DNA of 39,224 nucleotides from positions 13,093-52,316 of the forward strand of contig MVAA01000078.1 in the NCBI GenBank assembly GCA_003266105.1, given 5' to 3'. Shown piece after piece: positions 1 to 7,801 of the stretch. Position 1 is the stretch's first letter. Each line of letters opens with the position of its first letter. The DNA is from Methanosphaera sp. rholeuAM6. Its GTDB lineage: Archaea; Methanobacteriota; Methanobacteria; Methanobacteriales; Methanobacteriaceae. Under the pieces are notes generated by a model. The model saw nothing but the letters and a program-made list of their open reading frames with translations, ran no database searches and was not told the DNA's origin. Both the position numbers and the translations under genes were made by a program.

Positions 1-1001
1 TCCTCAACATATTTCTGAATAACAGGCATTCTGGTAGGACCACCAACAAGAATAATCTTATCAATATCCCCATTAGCCATCTTTGCATCACTGATAGCCT
101 GTTTGATAGGAGCACCACATTTTTTAACAATAGGATCAACAAGCTCTTCAAGCTTTGCACGGGTCAAGTTCATGTTCAAGTGTAAAGGACCGGCCTGGGT
201 AGCAGTAATGAAAGGCAAATTAATGTCAGTAGTAAGAGTAGTGGACAATTCAATTTTAGCCTTTTCAGCAGCTTCCCTTAACCTCTGGGCAGCCTGATCA
301 TCATTCAACAAATCAACGCCATTTTCCTTTTTGAACTCCTCGGCCAAATACTTCATCAAGGCAGTATCCATATCAGTACCACCAAGATTAGTGTCACCAC
401 TGGTGGATTTAACTTCAAAAATACCGTCACCAAATTCCATGATAGTAACATCCAGCGTACCACCACCAAGGTCGAAAACGAGAATGTTCACATCTTCCTC
501 ATCACTCTTATCAAGACCATAAGCAAGACTTGCAGCCGTAGGTTCATTAACCAACCTTAAAACTTCAAGACCTGCAATCTTACCCGCATCCTTGGTAGCA
601 GTTCTCTGATTGTCATCAAAGTAAGCAGGAACAGTGATAACAGCCTTCTGCACAGGTTCGCCAAGGAAAGCTTCAGCATCCTTCTTGATTTTCTGCAAAA
701 TCAAAGCTGAAATTTCCTGAGGAGTATAATCCTTACCCTTAATATTAACCTTATAGTCAGAACCCATATGTCTTTTAATAGCACTGATAGTGTTTTCAGG
801 GTTAGTTACAGCCTGTCTTCTAGCAGGTTCACCAACCAAAACCTCACCGTCATCAGTAAATGCAACATAACTAGGGAAGGATTTACCGTACTGGGTAGCA
901 CCCTCTGCACTAGGAATAATGGTAGGTTTACCACCAATCAAAGCTGCTGCTGCTGAATTACTTGTTCCTAAATCTATACCAATTACTTTTTCTTCTGCCA
1001 T
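1..1001 (-). CDS. dnaK: Molecular chaperone DnaK (Hsp70), 5' part only; gene runs off the left window edge
   Basis: ATP-dependent Hsp70 chaperone that folds and rescues client proteins with DnaJ and GrpE. The visible 333 codons cover most of the nucleotide-binding domain: MAEEKVIGIDLGTSNS at the N-terminus (phosphate-1 loop), NEPTAASLAYGLD, the DLGGGTLDVTI phosphate-2 loop and the GGPTRMP adenosine motif near the edge. The substrate-binding domain lies outside the window. The ATG at 999-1001 is preceded on its strand by AGGTGAT, a strong ribosome site. It lies 48 bp downstream of grpE in the same orientation, so the two are almost certainly one operon. Hsp70 is patchily distributed in archaea and generally regarded as acquired from bacteria; that origin is family knowledge, not shown here. 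Confidence 0.97.
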   Translation of the reverse strand, partial: MAEEKVIGIDLGTSNSAAAALIGGKPTIIPSAEGATQYGKSFPSYVAFTDDGEVLVGEPARRQAVTNPENTISAIKRHMGSDYKVNIKGKDYTPQEISALILQKIKKDAEAFLGEPVQKAVITVPAYFDDNQRTATKDAGKIAGLEVLRLVNEPTAASLAYGLDKSDEEDVNILVFDLGGGTLDVTIMEFGDGIFEVKSTSGDTNLGGTDMDTALMKYLAEEFKKENGVDLLNDDQAAQRLREAAEKAKIELSTTLTTDINLPFITATQAGPLHLNMNLTRAKLEELVDPIVKKCGAPIKQAISDAKMANGDIDKIILVGGPTRMPVIQKYVE

Positions 1002-1049
1002 AAATATCACCTTATATCTTTAAATTATTTTTAATATTATTATCATTAA

Positions 1050-1607
1050 CTATTTTTTACAAACTATAACTTTAGAGTATCTAATAACTTTATCATTAAG
1101 TGTATAACCTTTCTGAAGATCCTGAATAATTTCATTGTTTTCAAAATCCTCACTGTTTTGAGTCATGAGAGCCTCATGCTTAAAGGGGTCAAATTTCTGA
1201 TGTTCAGTATCAATAGCTTCAACACCTTCATCTTCCAGGATTTTAGTCATTTTCTTATATATTAATTCTACACCTTCTCTTAAATCCTTATCTTCCTTGA
1301 CATCAAGAGCTCTTTCCAAATCTTCATATGCCTCCAGCACCTTAAGAATCAAACCTTCATTGGCATACTTAACGAATTCAGCCCTGTTTTTTTCGGACCG
1401 TTTTTTATAGTTCTCGAAATCAGCCTGAATTCTCTGAATCTTATCCTTATACTGTTGAATAGTTTCCTTCTGCTGTTCAATAATAACTTCTTCACTTTCC
1501 TCACTTTCTTCAGCCGAACTATCTTCAGTATCCATATTTTCTTCAACTTCATCGATAACTTCTTTTTCTTCTATATCTTCTGTTTCTATTGTTTTTTCAT
1601 CACTCAT
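1050..1607 (-). CDS. grpE: GrpE, nucleotide exchange factor for DnaK
   Basis: GrpE releases ADP from DnaK. The 185-residue protein has the family layout: a very acidic disordered N-terminus (residues 1-45, rich in Glu/Asp/Ser), a long coiled coil (about 45-105, including QADFENYKKRSEKNRAEFVKYANEG), and a C-terminal beta domain with FDPFKHEALM and the closing GYTLNDKVIRYSKVIV. The ATG follows GGGTGA on its strand. It is the first gene of grpE-dnaK. Its upstream region is shared with a divergent winged-helix regulator and holds two inverted-repeat operator candidates, so heat-shock repression is likely (inference). Confidence 0.95.
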   Translation of the reverse strand: MSDEKTIETEDIEEKEVIDEVEENMDTEDSSAEESEESEEVIIEQQKETIQQYKDKIQRIQADFENYKKRSEKNRAEFVKYANEGLILKVLEAYEDLERALDVKEDKDLREGVELIYKKMTKILEDEGVEAIDTEHQKFDPFKHEALMTQNSEDFENNEIIQDLQKGYTLNDKVIRYSKVIVCKK

Positions 1608-1668
1608 TTATTCACCCTTATTTTTTTTTAATCAATTTTACTTATTTTAAGGGCTTAAACCATTATAG

Positions 1669-1681
1669 TAACCCTAAGTTA
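1669..1681. promoter_or_regulatory. Operator candidate 1, TAAC-N5-GTTA, on the grpE side
   Basis: TAACCCTAAGTTA is an inverted repeat with half-sites TAAC and GTTA separated by five bases. It overlaps a TATA-like element for the minus strand (TTTTATAA, 1680-1687) and so sits at the likely grpE-dnaK promoter. The surrounding TAGTAACC(C)TAAG(G)TTATA is repeated at operator 2. From memory of the literature, the Archaeoglobus heat-shock regulator HSR1 recognises CTAAC-N5-GTTAG, the same half-site spacing. Confidence 0.6.
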
Positions 1682-1743
1682 TAAAAGTATTTTTTGTTAA
1701 TTATAGATTAATTACAATAGTATATAAACTTAACTACTTTTAG

Positions 1744-1756
1744 TAACCTAAGGTTA
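1744..1756. promoter_or_regulatory. Operator candidate 2, TAAC-N5-GTTA, next to the regulator TATA box
   Basis: TAACCTAAGGTTA is a perfect 6+6 palindrome around a central A. It ends two bases before the TATA box TTTATATA (1759-1766) of the plus-strand regulator gene, so a bound protein would cover the BRE/TATA region and could autoregulate. A second minus-strand TATA candidate (TATATAAA read on plus, 1721-1728) lies 15 bp to its left. With operator 1 it forms a pair 75 bp apart. Confidence 0.65.
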
Positions 1757-1818
1757 TATTTATATACTACAAAAAACAAACATAAAAACAACAAAAAAAT
1801 ACAAAAAGTGGTGATAAA

Positions 1819-2325
1819 GTGGACCTGGAAGCCATACTAGACGTCATAGGATGCAAAACAAGAAGAGACATACTCGGATTACTAACAGAAGAACCATGCT
1901 TTGTAAGTCAAATATCAAAAGAACTAAACATAGGACAAAAAGCAATAATAGGACACCTCAAAGCAATGGAAGAACTGGGAATAATATACCCATCCTTCCA
2001 AAAAATAGAAAGAGGAAGACCAAGAAAATACTACGAAATAGCACAAGACATCGAAATAAAAATATTCATAAAACCAGACTCAATCAACATGCACATGATG
2101 GGAGAAGAATTCACAGAACTATTCAACATAGAAGAAAGACTATACATGGGAGAAAAAGAAGCAATAGACGACCTAAAAACAGCAATAACAAAATACAAAA
2201 ACGCAACAACATACGCAGAAGAACTACTAAACCAAGTAGAAAACCCAGAAAAACGACAAACAAGAACAATAATCACAGACATAAGAAAAACAAAAGCAAT
2301 ACCAGAATTCAACCTAAAAGATTAA
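1819..2325 (+). CDS. Winged-helix transcriptional regulator, probable heat-shock repressor (HSR1/ArsR-like)
   Basis: A 168-residue protein with an N-terminal winged helix-turn-helix (residues 1-80: ILDVIGCKTRRDILGLL, then CFVSQISKELNIGQKAIIGHLKAMEELGII, then a basic wing RGRPRKYYEI). A helical C-terminal half (about 110-165, charged, TTYAEELLNQ) probably dimerises. The start is GTG at 1819, spaced from GGTGAT at 1810-1815. It is divergent from grpE-dnaK across 211 bp holding two TAAC-N5-GTTA sites. Family knowledge: related archaeal regulators such as HSR1 and Phr control heat-shock genes and their own gene. The assignment here rests on context and site pattern; other ArsR-type roles remain possible. 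Confidence 0.7.
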   Translation: MDLEAILDVIGCKTRRDILGLLTEEPCFVSQISKELNIGQKAIIGHLKAMEELGIIYPSFQKIERGRPRKYYEIAQDIEIKIFIKPDSINMHMMGEEFTELFNIEERLYMGEKEAIDDLKTAITKYKNATTYAEELLNQVENPEKRQTRTIITDIRKTKAIPEFNLKD

Positions 2326-2431
2326 AAAACATTATATACTAAATAAAAACAATATATATTATATTTATGTTAAATAAGAAAAAAATATTTAAACATAATA
2401 AACAGAAAAACAACAAATACAAGGTGAAACG

Positions 2432-3229
2432 ATGGATAAAAAAATAATATTGTCCGTCTTAATAGTAGCTCTTATAGGAATAGTAGCAGCTACCTATCAA
2501 ATAAACACAGGAGACATATTAAACCCTCTTGCAAGCGTAGAAACAGAAGAATCTCCAGTAACAGAAGTATTCACAGCACCAGAAACACAAGATGATGCAC
2601 AGGCAAAAGCCGAAGCAGATGCACAGGCAAAAGCCCAAGCAGAAGCAGAAGCACAGGCAAAAGCACAGGCCGAAGCGGATGCACAAGCCCAAGCCCAAGC
2701 AGACGCACAAGCAGAACAAGATAACTCAGCAAGCCAATCAACAGCAGCAGGAACAACACAAAAAAGCAGTTCACTAATAGGATCAGGAGATACCATAACA
2801 GTAGAAGGATCCGGATCCAACACAGAAGAACAATCCTCAGGAAACACAGTTGACACAAGTGACAACACCGCAAACACAGGCACAAGTGACAACACCGCAA
2901 ACACAGGCACAAGTGACAACAATGCAAACACAGACACAAACCCAACACCAGCATCCAGTATAAGTGATGATATAAAATCCAAAATACAATCAATAATCCA
3001 ACCTAAAATAGATTCAGATCAACTAATTTTAGACATGGATTCATGCACATTTGCAAACAACGAATATCAAATAAAAGCATACAACCAACAACACGAATTT
3101 GCAGGAACATTCTATGTAAACATAGATACCAACGAATGGCATTACATAGATAAAGAAGGAAACTACTACACAGAAGAAACACCAACTCCTGGAGACCCAT
3201 CAAACGGAGCATTGGATACTTCACAATAA
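2432..3229 (+). CDS. Secreted or membrane-anchored low-complexity protein with Ala/Gln and Thr/Ser/Asn repeats
   Basis: A 265-residue protein of unknown function. Residues 5-22 (IILSVLIVALIGIVAATY) are a single hydrophobic segment: a signal peptide or membrane anchor. A short acidic linker follows, then an Ala/Gln/Lys/Glu-rich stretch (about 52-95, units like AQAKAEAD) likely to be a long helix. Next comes a Ser/Gly/Thr region and three tandem TSDNTANTG-type nonapeptides (about 142-168). The C-terminal 90 residues look folded (SDDIKSKIQSIIQPKIDSDQ, then FAGTFYVNIDTNEWHYID). ATG follows GGTGAAACG. This looks like a cell-surface stalk with a small terminal domain, exposed on or in the pseudomurein wall (inference). 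The repeats are expected to vary in copy number between strains. Confidence 0.75.
   Translation: MDKKIILSVLIVALIGIVAATYQINTGDILNPLASVETEESPVTEVFTAPETQDDAQAKAEADAQAKAQAEAEAQAKAQAEADAQAQAQADAQAEQDNSASQSTAAGTTQKSSSLIGSGDTITVEGSGSNTEEQSSGNTVDTSDNTANTGTSDNTANTGTSDNNANTDTNPTPASSISDDIKSKIQSIIQPKIDSDQLILDMDSCTFANNEYQIKAYNQQHEFAGTFYVNIDTNEWHYIDKEGNYYTEETPTPGDPSNGALDTSQ
2855..2935 (+). repeat. Three tandem 27-bp repeats in the surface protein gene
   Basis: Copies at 2855-2881, 2882-2908 and 2909-2935. The first two are identical; the third differs at a few positions (AATGC for ACCGC, GAC for GGC). The repeat is in frame and encodes TSDNTANTG, TSDNTANTG and TSDNNANTD. Confidence 0.95.
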
Positions 3230-3435
3230 CATATCCAATTAACAAGGTACTACAAACAATTAAGAGATACTTTAGACAACAATTATCTGTTATTTTTTGA
3301 TAAAACGGTATCGAGATAACTTCTCAACCCTTTCTTTTTTTAATAATTAACAATTAGAAACATCAAAAAAAATATATAACATTCAATGCAAATATTATAA
3401 TATAGAATTTTAAGGAAAAACATTGAGGTAATATT

Positions 3436-3525
3436 ATGGATTATATACCAATAGTGGCAATAATCATCGTTGGAATGATTATAGTAACATTAGTAGGTCA
3501 ATTCTTAGGACGTTCAATAGAATAA
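3436..3525 (+). CDS. 29-residue single-span membrane microprotein
   Basis: A small ORF beginning MDYIPIVAIIIVGMIIV and ending GRSIE. One transmembrane helix (about residues 5-24) is followed by a short polar tail. The ATG is preceded by GAGGTAA at the right spacing, and a TATA-like AATATATAAC lies about 65 bp upstream, so it looks like a real independent gene. Its function is unknown. Free-standing hydrophobic peptides of this type are often small subunits or regulators of membrane complexes, but nothing here identifies a partner. Confidence 0.6.
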   Translation: MDYIPIVAIIIVGMIIVTLVGQFLGRSIE

Positions 3526-3614
3526 CTATGTTCTACTAATACTTTTTTTACACATTTTTACAAAATTAAATTATATTTTTTAAAACTAGTTTTTCATTAA
3601 TTTTATCATATTAA

Positions 3615-3689
3615 CGGATTTGGGGGGATTCGAACCCCCGACTTTCAGATTAGGAGTCTGACGCCCTGTCCAGGCTAGGCTACAAACCC
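3615..3689 (-). tRNA. tRNA-Arg, anticodon CCT (reads AGG)
   Basis: Full cloverleaf on the minus strand: acceptor GGGTTTG pairs with CAAATCC (one G-T), discriminator G, anticodon stem TCAGA/TCTGA around loop CTCCTAA, and T arm GGGGG-TTCGAAT-CCCCC. CCA is not encoded and there is no intron. It is paired with a second tRNA-Arg 105 bp upstream on the same strand. Confidence 0.95.
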
Positions 3690-3794
3690 ATTATTATTTC
3701 TTTTATTGTTTTAACAATAATGCTATTTCTGTCTTGACTCTAAAATTAAACATTCAAAATAAGTAAAAATAAAAACAAAATCTTTTTAGAAATA

Positions 3795-3869
3795 CGGACC
3801 TGGTGGGATTTGAACCCACGGTCTTTGGATTAGAAGTCCAACACCCTATCCAGGCTAGGCTACAGGCCC
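3795..3869 (-). tRNA. tRNA-Arg, anticodon TCT (reads AGA)
   Basis: Minus-strand cloverleaf: acceptor GGGCCTG/CAGGTCC, discriminator G, anticodon stem TTGGA/TCCAA with loop CTTCTAA, and T arm GTGGG-TTCAAAT-CCCAC. CCA is not encoded. It shares D-arm sequence with the CCT tRNA, consistent with a local duplication followed by an anticodon change (inference). A minus-strand TATA-like ATATATAC lies about 25 bp upstream of its 5' end. Confidence 0.95.
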
Positions 3870-4213
3870 ATAACATAATAGTATACTATAATGTATATAT
3901 GTTATCATTATTATACTTTATGGATATTATGTTATTTATTGTTTATTTTCATGTTATGACATATGAGATTAGTATTTATGATAATGTGTTATGAATAGTG
4001 ATGGTAAAGTTTTGTTATGGTATATTTATTGTTATTATTTAAATAATTAGAGTAAAGATTAGACATATTATTTCATCTTGTATTGTTATTAAAGCATTGT
4101 TATTATATGTTTTTGGTATAATATCGTAGATTAATTTTTAAAAGAATATATATGATAATTGATATAGTTTATTATTAATAAAAGAATTTAAATAATTAAT
4201 ATGGGAGAATATC
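3870..4213. other. AT-rich intergenic region with no gene seen
   Basis: No credible ORF or RNA fold was found. It holds the promoters of the tRNA-Arg genes (minus strand) and of the glycosyltransferase (plus strand; TATA-like AATATATATG near 4145). Base composition of the plus strand changes character across this interval (see findings). Confidence 0.6.
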
Positions 4214-6001
4214 ATGTTTCAAATATTACCAGTAGTATTTGTTTTTATTTTGTCTATTTTATTGTTTAATAATAATAAATTTAATTTAGATAAAAATGTT
4301 AGTGTTGTTATTCCAGCATATAACGAAGAAAAATCAATTACTCATGTTTTAGATACTGTTAGAAAAGTAGGTAAAATTACAGAAATCATTGTTGTAGATG
4401 ATGGTTCCACTGATAGTACTTTTGATTTAGTGTCACAGTATGATGATGTAATATTACTTAAACATGATAAAAATAGGGGTAAAGGTTCTGCAATGAAAAC
4501 AGGGCTTAAAAAAGTCTCTAATAGTATTGTTTTATTTTTGGATGCCGATCTTTCAGAGATTAATCAATTACAGGTTGAGGCTATTATTCAGCCGATTCTT
4601 GATGGTAATGCTGATATTACCAAAACTAAATTTAAAAGGGAAGCTGGTCGTGTTACTGAGTTAACGGCTAAACCTTTGTTACAGTTTTTCTTTCCTGAAT
4701 TGAATTTTGATCAACCTTTAAGTGGTCAGTTTGCTGCTGTTAAGAGTTTTCTTGATAGTATTGATTTGGAACATGATTATGGTGTTGATATTGGTATCGT
4801 GTTGGATGCTGATGCTCAGGGTATGAGAATTCAGGAGGTAGATATTGGTAATATTGTTCATGATATGTCTACTTTGAAAGAATTAAATATAATGGCGAAT
4901 GAAGTTGTTAGAACGATTGTTGATCGTGCTATTGGTTATGGTAGATTAACTATGATGGATGATTTGGGTAGTGCTATCCGAATGGAAATTATGGGTTTGT
5001 CTTTAGTAACTTTTGGTATTTTTGGTTTGTTTTTTATCAAATTCATGGGTACCGTAATTTCTGCTATTGTCATTTTGTTAGGATTGATAATTTCTTTGTA
5101 TTATATCTTTAGAATTATTCGGATGTCCGTTAAAGTTTTTAGACAGACTAAGGTGCCTACTATTCAGATTGTTAAATCATTTATTCATATGCATTTTCCA
5201 GTTGTTATTTCAATAATTATTATATTGGCTATTGTTGCTACTTTATTGGGTTCTGTTTCAATTTCTTCTAATGAAATTTCTATTGAGCCTACTACTAAGA
5301 ATCTTGTAATTTCCACGGTTTCTCAGCCTAGAAGTAGTGTTGATGTTCGTGGTCCTTATACTGTTGAAAGTGCTTTGGAAAATGAGGAACAGTTGATTCG
5401 TTTACCTAATTCGGCCTTGAATACGTTACAGGCGCAATATGGTGATTATATTTATATTGGTGAGGACAGGTATCAGTTTGAGCAGGTTGTTAATAATGAA
5501 AATGATTTTATTAGGATTCCTGAGGCTGCCCGTAGCGTTTTGGATGTTCAGTTGGAACAGGTTATTCGAGATTCTGATTTAAGGGGATTGTTTGAGAACA
5601 TGTATCTTGTTCGTAATATGCATAATGAGGAGGTTTCTAAAATTGAGGCTGATGGTAATGAAACCAAGTTGGATATTATTAATTCTACTGTTGTAAATAT
5701 TTGTTCTCAAATTATGACGGATTCTCATCCTGCTAGGGTTTTAATGATTTATGTTAATGGTACAAAGGTTGCTCAGGAAACTGGGGTCTTTACAGAGGGT
5801 TATTATCCAATAAGTATTAATAATGTTACAATGAATAATTTATATTTAAATGGTTCCAGTAATGGTTTGATTTATAATTCTACTTATCATTCTTCATCAA
5901 TTAAGGTTGTTCTTGAGGATAATAATGTTAATTCAACTAATTTCTTCGTGAAAGATTCTGGAATTAATAAATTTTTGAATATTAATATTTTTAATCATTA
6001 A
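4214..6001 (+). CDS. Membrane-anchored family 2 glycosyltransferase with a large extracytoplasmic domain
   Basis: A 595-residue protein. An N-terminal membrane segment (3-19) precedes a GT-A domain (about 28-230) with the GT2 signatures VSVVIPAYNEEKS, EIIVVDDGSTDST and LFLDADLSE (the DxD-type metal site), and a nucleotide-sugar region GKGSAMKTGLKK. Two or three membrane helices follow (about 258-302 and 328-350). The C-terminal 240 residues are predicted outside and carry many N-x-S/T sequons near the end (NST, NGT, NVT, NGS). The front half resembles glucosyl-3-phosphoglycerate or dolichyl-phosphate sugar synthases; the external half I do not recognise. ATG follows GGGAGAATATC. It probably works in surface polysaccharide, pseudomurein or glycoprotein assembly (inference). 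Confidence 0.85.
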   Translation: MFQILPVVFVFILSILLFNNNKFNLDKNVSVVIPAYNEEKSITHVLDTVRKVGKITEIIVVDDGSTDSTFDLVSQYDDVILLKHDKNRGKGSAMKTGLKKVSNSIVLFLDADLSEINQLQVEAIIQPILDGNADITKTKFKREAGRVTELTAKPLLQFFFPELNFDQPLSGQFAAVKSFLDSIDLEHDYGVDIGIVLDADAQGMRIQEVDIGNIVHDMSTLKELNIMANEVVRTIVDRAIGYGRLTMMDDLGSAIRMEIMGLSLVTFGIFGLFFIKFMGTVISAIVILLGLIISLYYIFRIIRMSVKVFRQTKVPTIQIVKSFIHMHFPVVISIIIILAIVATLLGSVSISSNEISIEPTTKNLVISTVSQPRSSVDVRGPYTVESALENEEQLIRLPNSALNTLQAQYGDYIYIGEDRYQFEQVVNNENDFIRIPEAARSVLDVQLEQVIRDSDLRGLFENMYLVRNMHNEEVSKIEADGNETKLDIINSTVVNICSQIMTDSHPARVLMIYVNGTKVAQETGVFTEGYYPISINNVTMNNLYLNGSSNGLIYNSTYHSSSIKVVLEDNNVNSTNFFVKDSGINKFLNINIFNH

Positions 6002-6096
6002 TTATCTTTTTTTTAATTTTTTTGTTATTATTTGTTTATTTTTTTAACTTTTAGTCATTATTTTTTATATTTTTTATAATTTTTTTAACCAAACCT

Positions 6097-6104
6097 TTAT
6101 ATAC
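6097..6104 (+). promoter_or_regulatory. TATA box upstream of the hairpin leader and tnpB1
   Basis: AACCAAACCTTTATATAC reads as BRE plus TATA (TTTATATA). The expected transcription start, 22-27 bp downstream, falls at about 6123-6130, the left edge of the large inverted repeat. Confidence 0.55.
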
Positions 6105-6127
6105 TACGGATTATAAATTATTGATTG

Positions 6128-6205
6128 TGACAGGAATAACATTGAACATTATTTAAAATATAATATATTTTATAAACATATAATATTCAAATGTTTTTTC
6201 TGTCA
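6128..6205 (+). repeat. 78-bp inverted repeat: structured leader of tnpB1 or left end of the IS element
   Basis: Left arm 6128-6152 (starting TGACAGGAATAACATT) pairs with right arm 6180-6205 (ending TTTTTTCTGTCA) over about 25 bp with few mismatches. The centre is itself a palindrome (AAAATATA / TATATTTT). The whole block lies 56 bp before the tnpB1 start and right where transcription from the TATA at 6097 should begin. It could be an IS200/IS605 left-end hairpin, a small palindromic insertion, or a 5' RNA structure controlling tnpB1. Confidence 0.7.
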
Positions 6206-6261
6206 TGGTTTTAATCATTATTAAAACAGCAATTTCAAGGGAGGTTTGACGATAAAATATT

Positions 6262-7353
6262 ATGAGATATCATCCATTAACGTATAAATGTAGAATATAT
6301 CCAAATGAACGGCAAATAAAACAATTTCAAATCACATTGGATTCATGCCATTTCTTATATAATTCACTATTAAAACAGTATAAACTTGATTATGCAAATG
6401 GTAACAAGCCTAGTAATTTGAAGGAGTATTTCAATAATTTAACAGAAAGTTTAAAATCACAGTATACTTCAATATCATCATTAGATGATTCAACGATAAA
6501 CGATGTTTCGAAAAACATTCTTCGTGCAATTTATCGTAAAAAAGATCCTAATAAACTCAAACCAAAAGATGAAAATAGGAGAGTGCAATCTTTCCTAATT
6601 AATTATAATCAGGACTTTGAGTTATCAGAAAATAAATTAAATCTAGGAAAATACGGAAAATTAAAGCTTCATTATGGAAAAATAATTGAATTTAACAGAA
6701 TCATATCATTCAGAATTTTGTATCAGAATAGAAAATGGTACATATTGGTCGTCATCAGATCAAATGATATACTTCCGTTCGAGAAAACGGGTAAAAAGGT
6801 TGGTATTGACTTAGGAATTAAACATCTTATAATACTGTCCAATGGTAAAAAATTTGATCCGCCCGATTTATCTCCCGTAAATGAAAAGATAGACAAATAT
6901 AACAGTAAATTATCTACGAAGGTCAGGAACAGTTCCAATTATGAGTTGTTGATAGATAAACTTAATTCAGCTCATACCCATAGAAAGAACACTGTTCTTG
7001 ATTATTATCATAAGGTAAGTACACAGTTAGTTAAAGAATATGATGTAATTGCTATGGAAAATTTGAATATTCATCAGATGATTCAAAACCATAAGTTCAG
7101 TAGAAATATTTATCATGCTAATTGGTATAAACTTGTAGAAATGATTAAATATAAATGTCATCTTTATGGGAAAACATTCATTCCAGTAAGTGAACATTTT
7201 CCATCAACACAGTTATGTAATAACTGTGGATACCAATATAAGGATATAACAATTAATGAAAGAATGTGGGAATGTCCTTCTTGTGGTAAAATACATGATA
7301 GGGATGTTAATGCTGCTAAAAACATATTGGATGAAGCAAAAAAGGTTCTTTAA
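6262..7353 (+). CDS. tnpB: TnpB RNA-guided nuclease of the IS200/IS605 superfamily, intact
   Basis: A 363-residue OrfB/TnpB. The N-terminal helical domain (RYHPLTYKCRIYPNERQIKQFQ) is typical. RuvC-I is VGIDLGIKHLIILSNG (Asp), RuvC-II is VIAMENLNIHQM (Glu) and RuvC-III is HDRDVNAAKNIL (Asp). The zinc ribbon before it is CNNCGY ... CPSCGK. All three catalytic acids and four cysteines are present, so it should be an active nuclease. Family knowledge: TnpB uses an omega-RNA encoded at the 3' end of its element to cut DNA, and is an ancestor of Cas12. No tnpA is nearby, so transposition would need help in trans. A GGGAGG lies 15 bp before the ATG, somewhat far. Repeated structured sequences begin 37 bp after the stop codon. 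Confidence 0.95.
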   Translation: MRYHPLTYKCRIYPNERQIKQFQITLDSCHFLYNSLLKQYKLDYANGNKPSNLKEYFNNLTESLKSQYTSISSLDDSTINDVSKNILRAIYRKKDPNKLKPKDENRRVQSFLINYNQDFELSENKLNLGKYGKLKLHYGKIIEFNRIISFRILYQNRKWYILVVIRSNDILPFEKTGKKVGIDLGIKHLIILSNGKKFDPPDLSPVNEKIDKYNSKLSTKVRNSSNYELLIDKLNSAHTHRKNTVLDYYHKVSTQLVKEYDVIAMENLNIHQMIQNHKFSRNIYHANWYKLVEMIKYKCHLYGKTFIPVSEHFPSTQLCNNCGYQYKDITINERMWECPSCGKIHDRDVNAAKNILDEAKKVL

Positions 7354-7389
7354 TTAATACATTACTTTATATCTATTAAAAATCATAAC

Positions 7390-7574
7390 CAACCTGGGGA
7401 GCACGGGGGCTTGCTTTGGAAATCCATTGAAGCTTTTAATAGCAGCTCAAGATTAGGAAGTCTTAGATATGGGCCAAATCAAACTTGTGGAACGTGAGGG
7501 ATAGCTTTGTTTATAGCTATTGATGTAAACATTGAATCATTACGAAGTTCATTAAGCTCTATTATTATAGAGTA
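7390..7574 (+). ncRNA. Structured repeat unit 1 after tnpB1: candidate omega-RNA scaffold / element right end
   Basis: A 185-bp noncoding unit starting 37 bp after the tnpB1 stop. It holds two related submotifs. The first starts CAACCTGGGGAGCACGGGGG followed by CTTGCTTTG. In the second, CTTGTG-GAA-CGTGAG forms a six-pair hairpin, then GGGATAGCTTTG, then stem GTTTATA (7509-7515) with TGTAAAC (7524-7530), then GAATCA...GAAGTTC, and finally the perfect hairpin CTCTAT-TATT-ATAGAG (7557-7572). A further 9-bp hairpin (7585-7593/7603-7611) follows. Its position and structure fit the RNA partner of TnpB1, or the hairpin-bearing right end of the IS; expression is unproven. Confidence 0.6.
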
Positions 7575-7801
7575 TTGGAGAAAAAACATATTACCCTCTC
7601 ATTAATATGTTAAAAATTATTTAATCACATATTTCATTTAATCAAAAGTATTCAATAACTGACATTCTATCGCTAAATTTCATAAAGGACGGATTTCTCA
7701 TTTGCTCGAATATTGTATATTACTTTGTAAGGGACATATTTAAATTATTCATGGAAGTTTTTTTGAATTTTACTTCATATTTTCATAATTAGGTTATTGA
7801 A

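Noticed and set aside
1851..2342. 163-codon plus-strand ORF overlapping the winged-helix gene
   Set aside because: Shifted frame of the regulator, made of Arg/Asn/Lys/Thr runs typical of out-of-frame A-rich DNA.
2497..2993. Two long minus-strand ORFs
   Set aside because: Antisense of the Ala/Gln and Thr/Asn repeats; the periodic repeats keep all frames open.
3803..3994. 63-codon plus-strand ORF
   Set aside because: Begins inside the tRNA-Arg(TCT) gene and has no ribosome site or domain.
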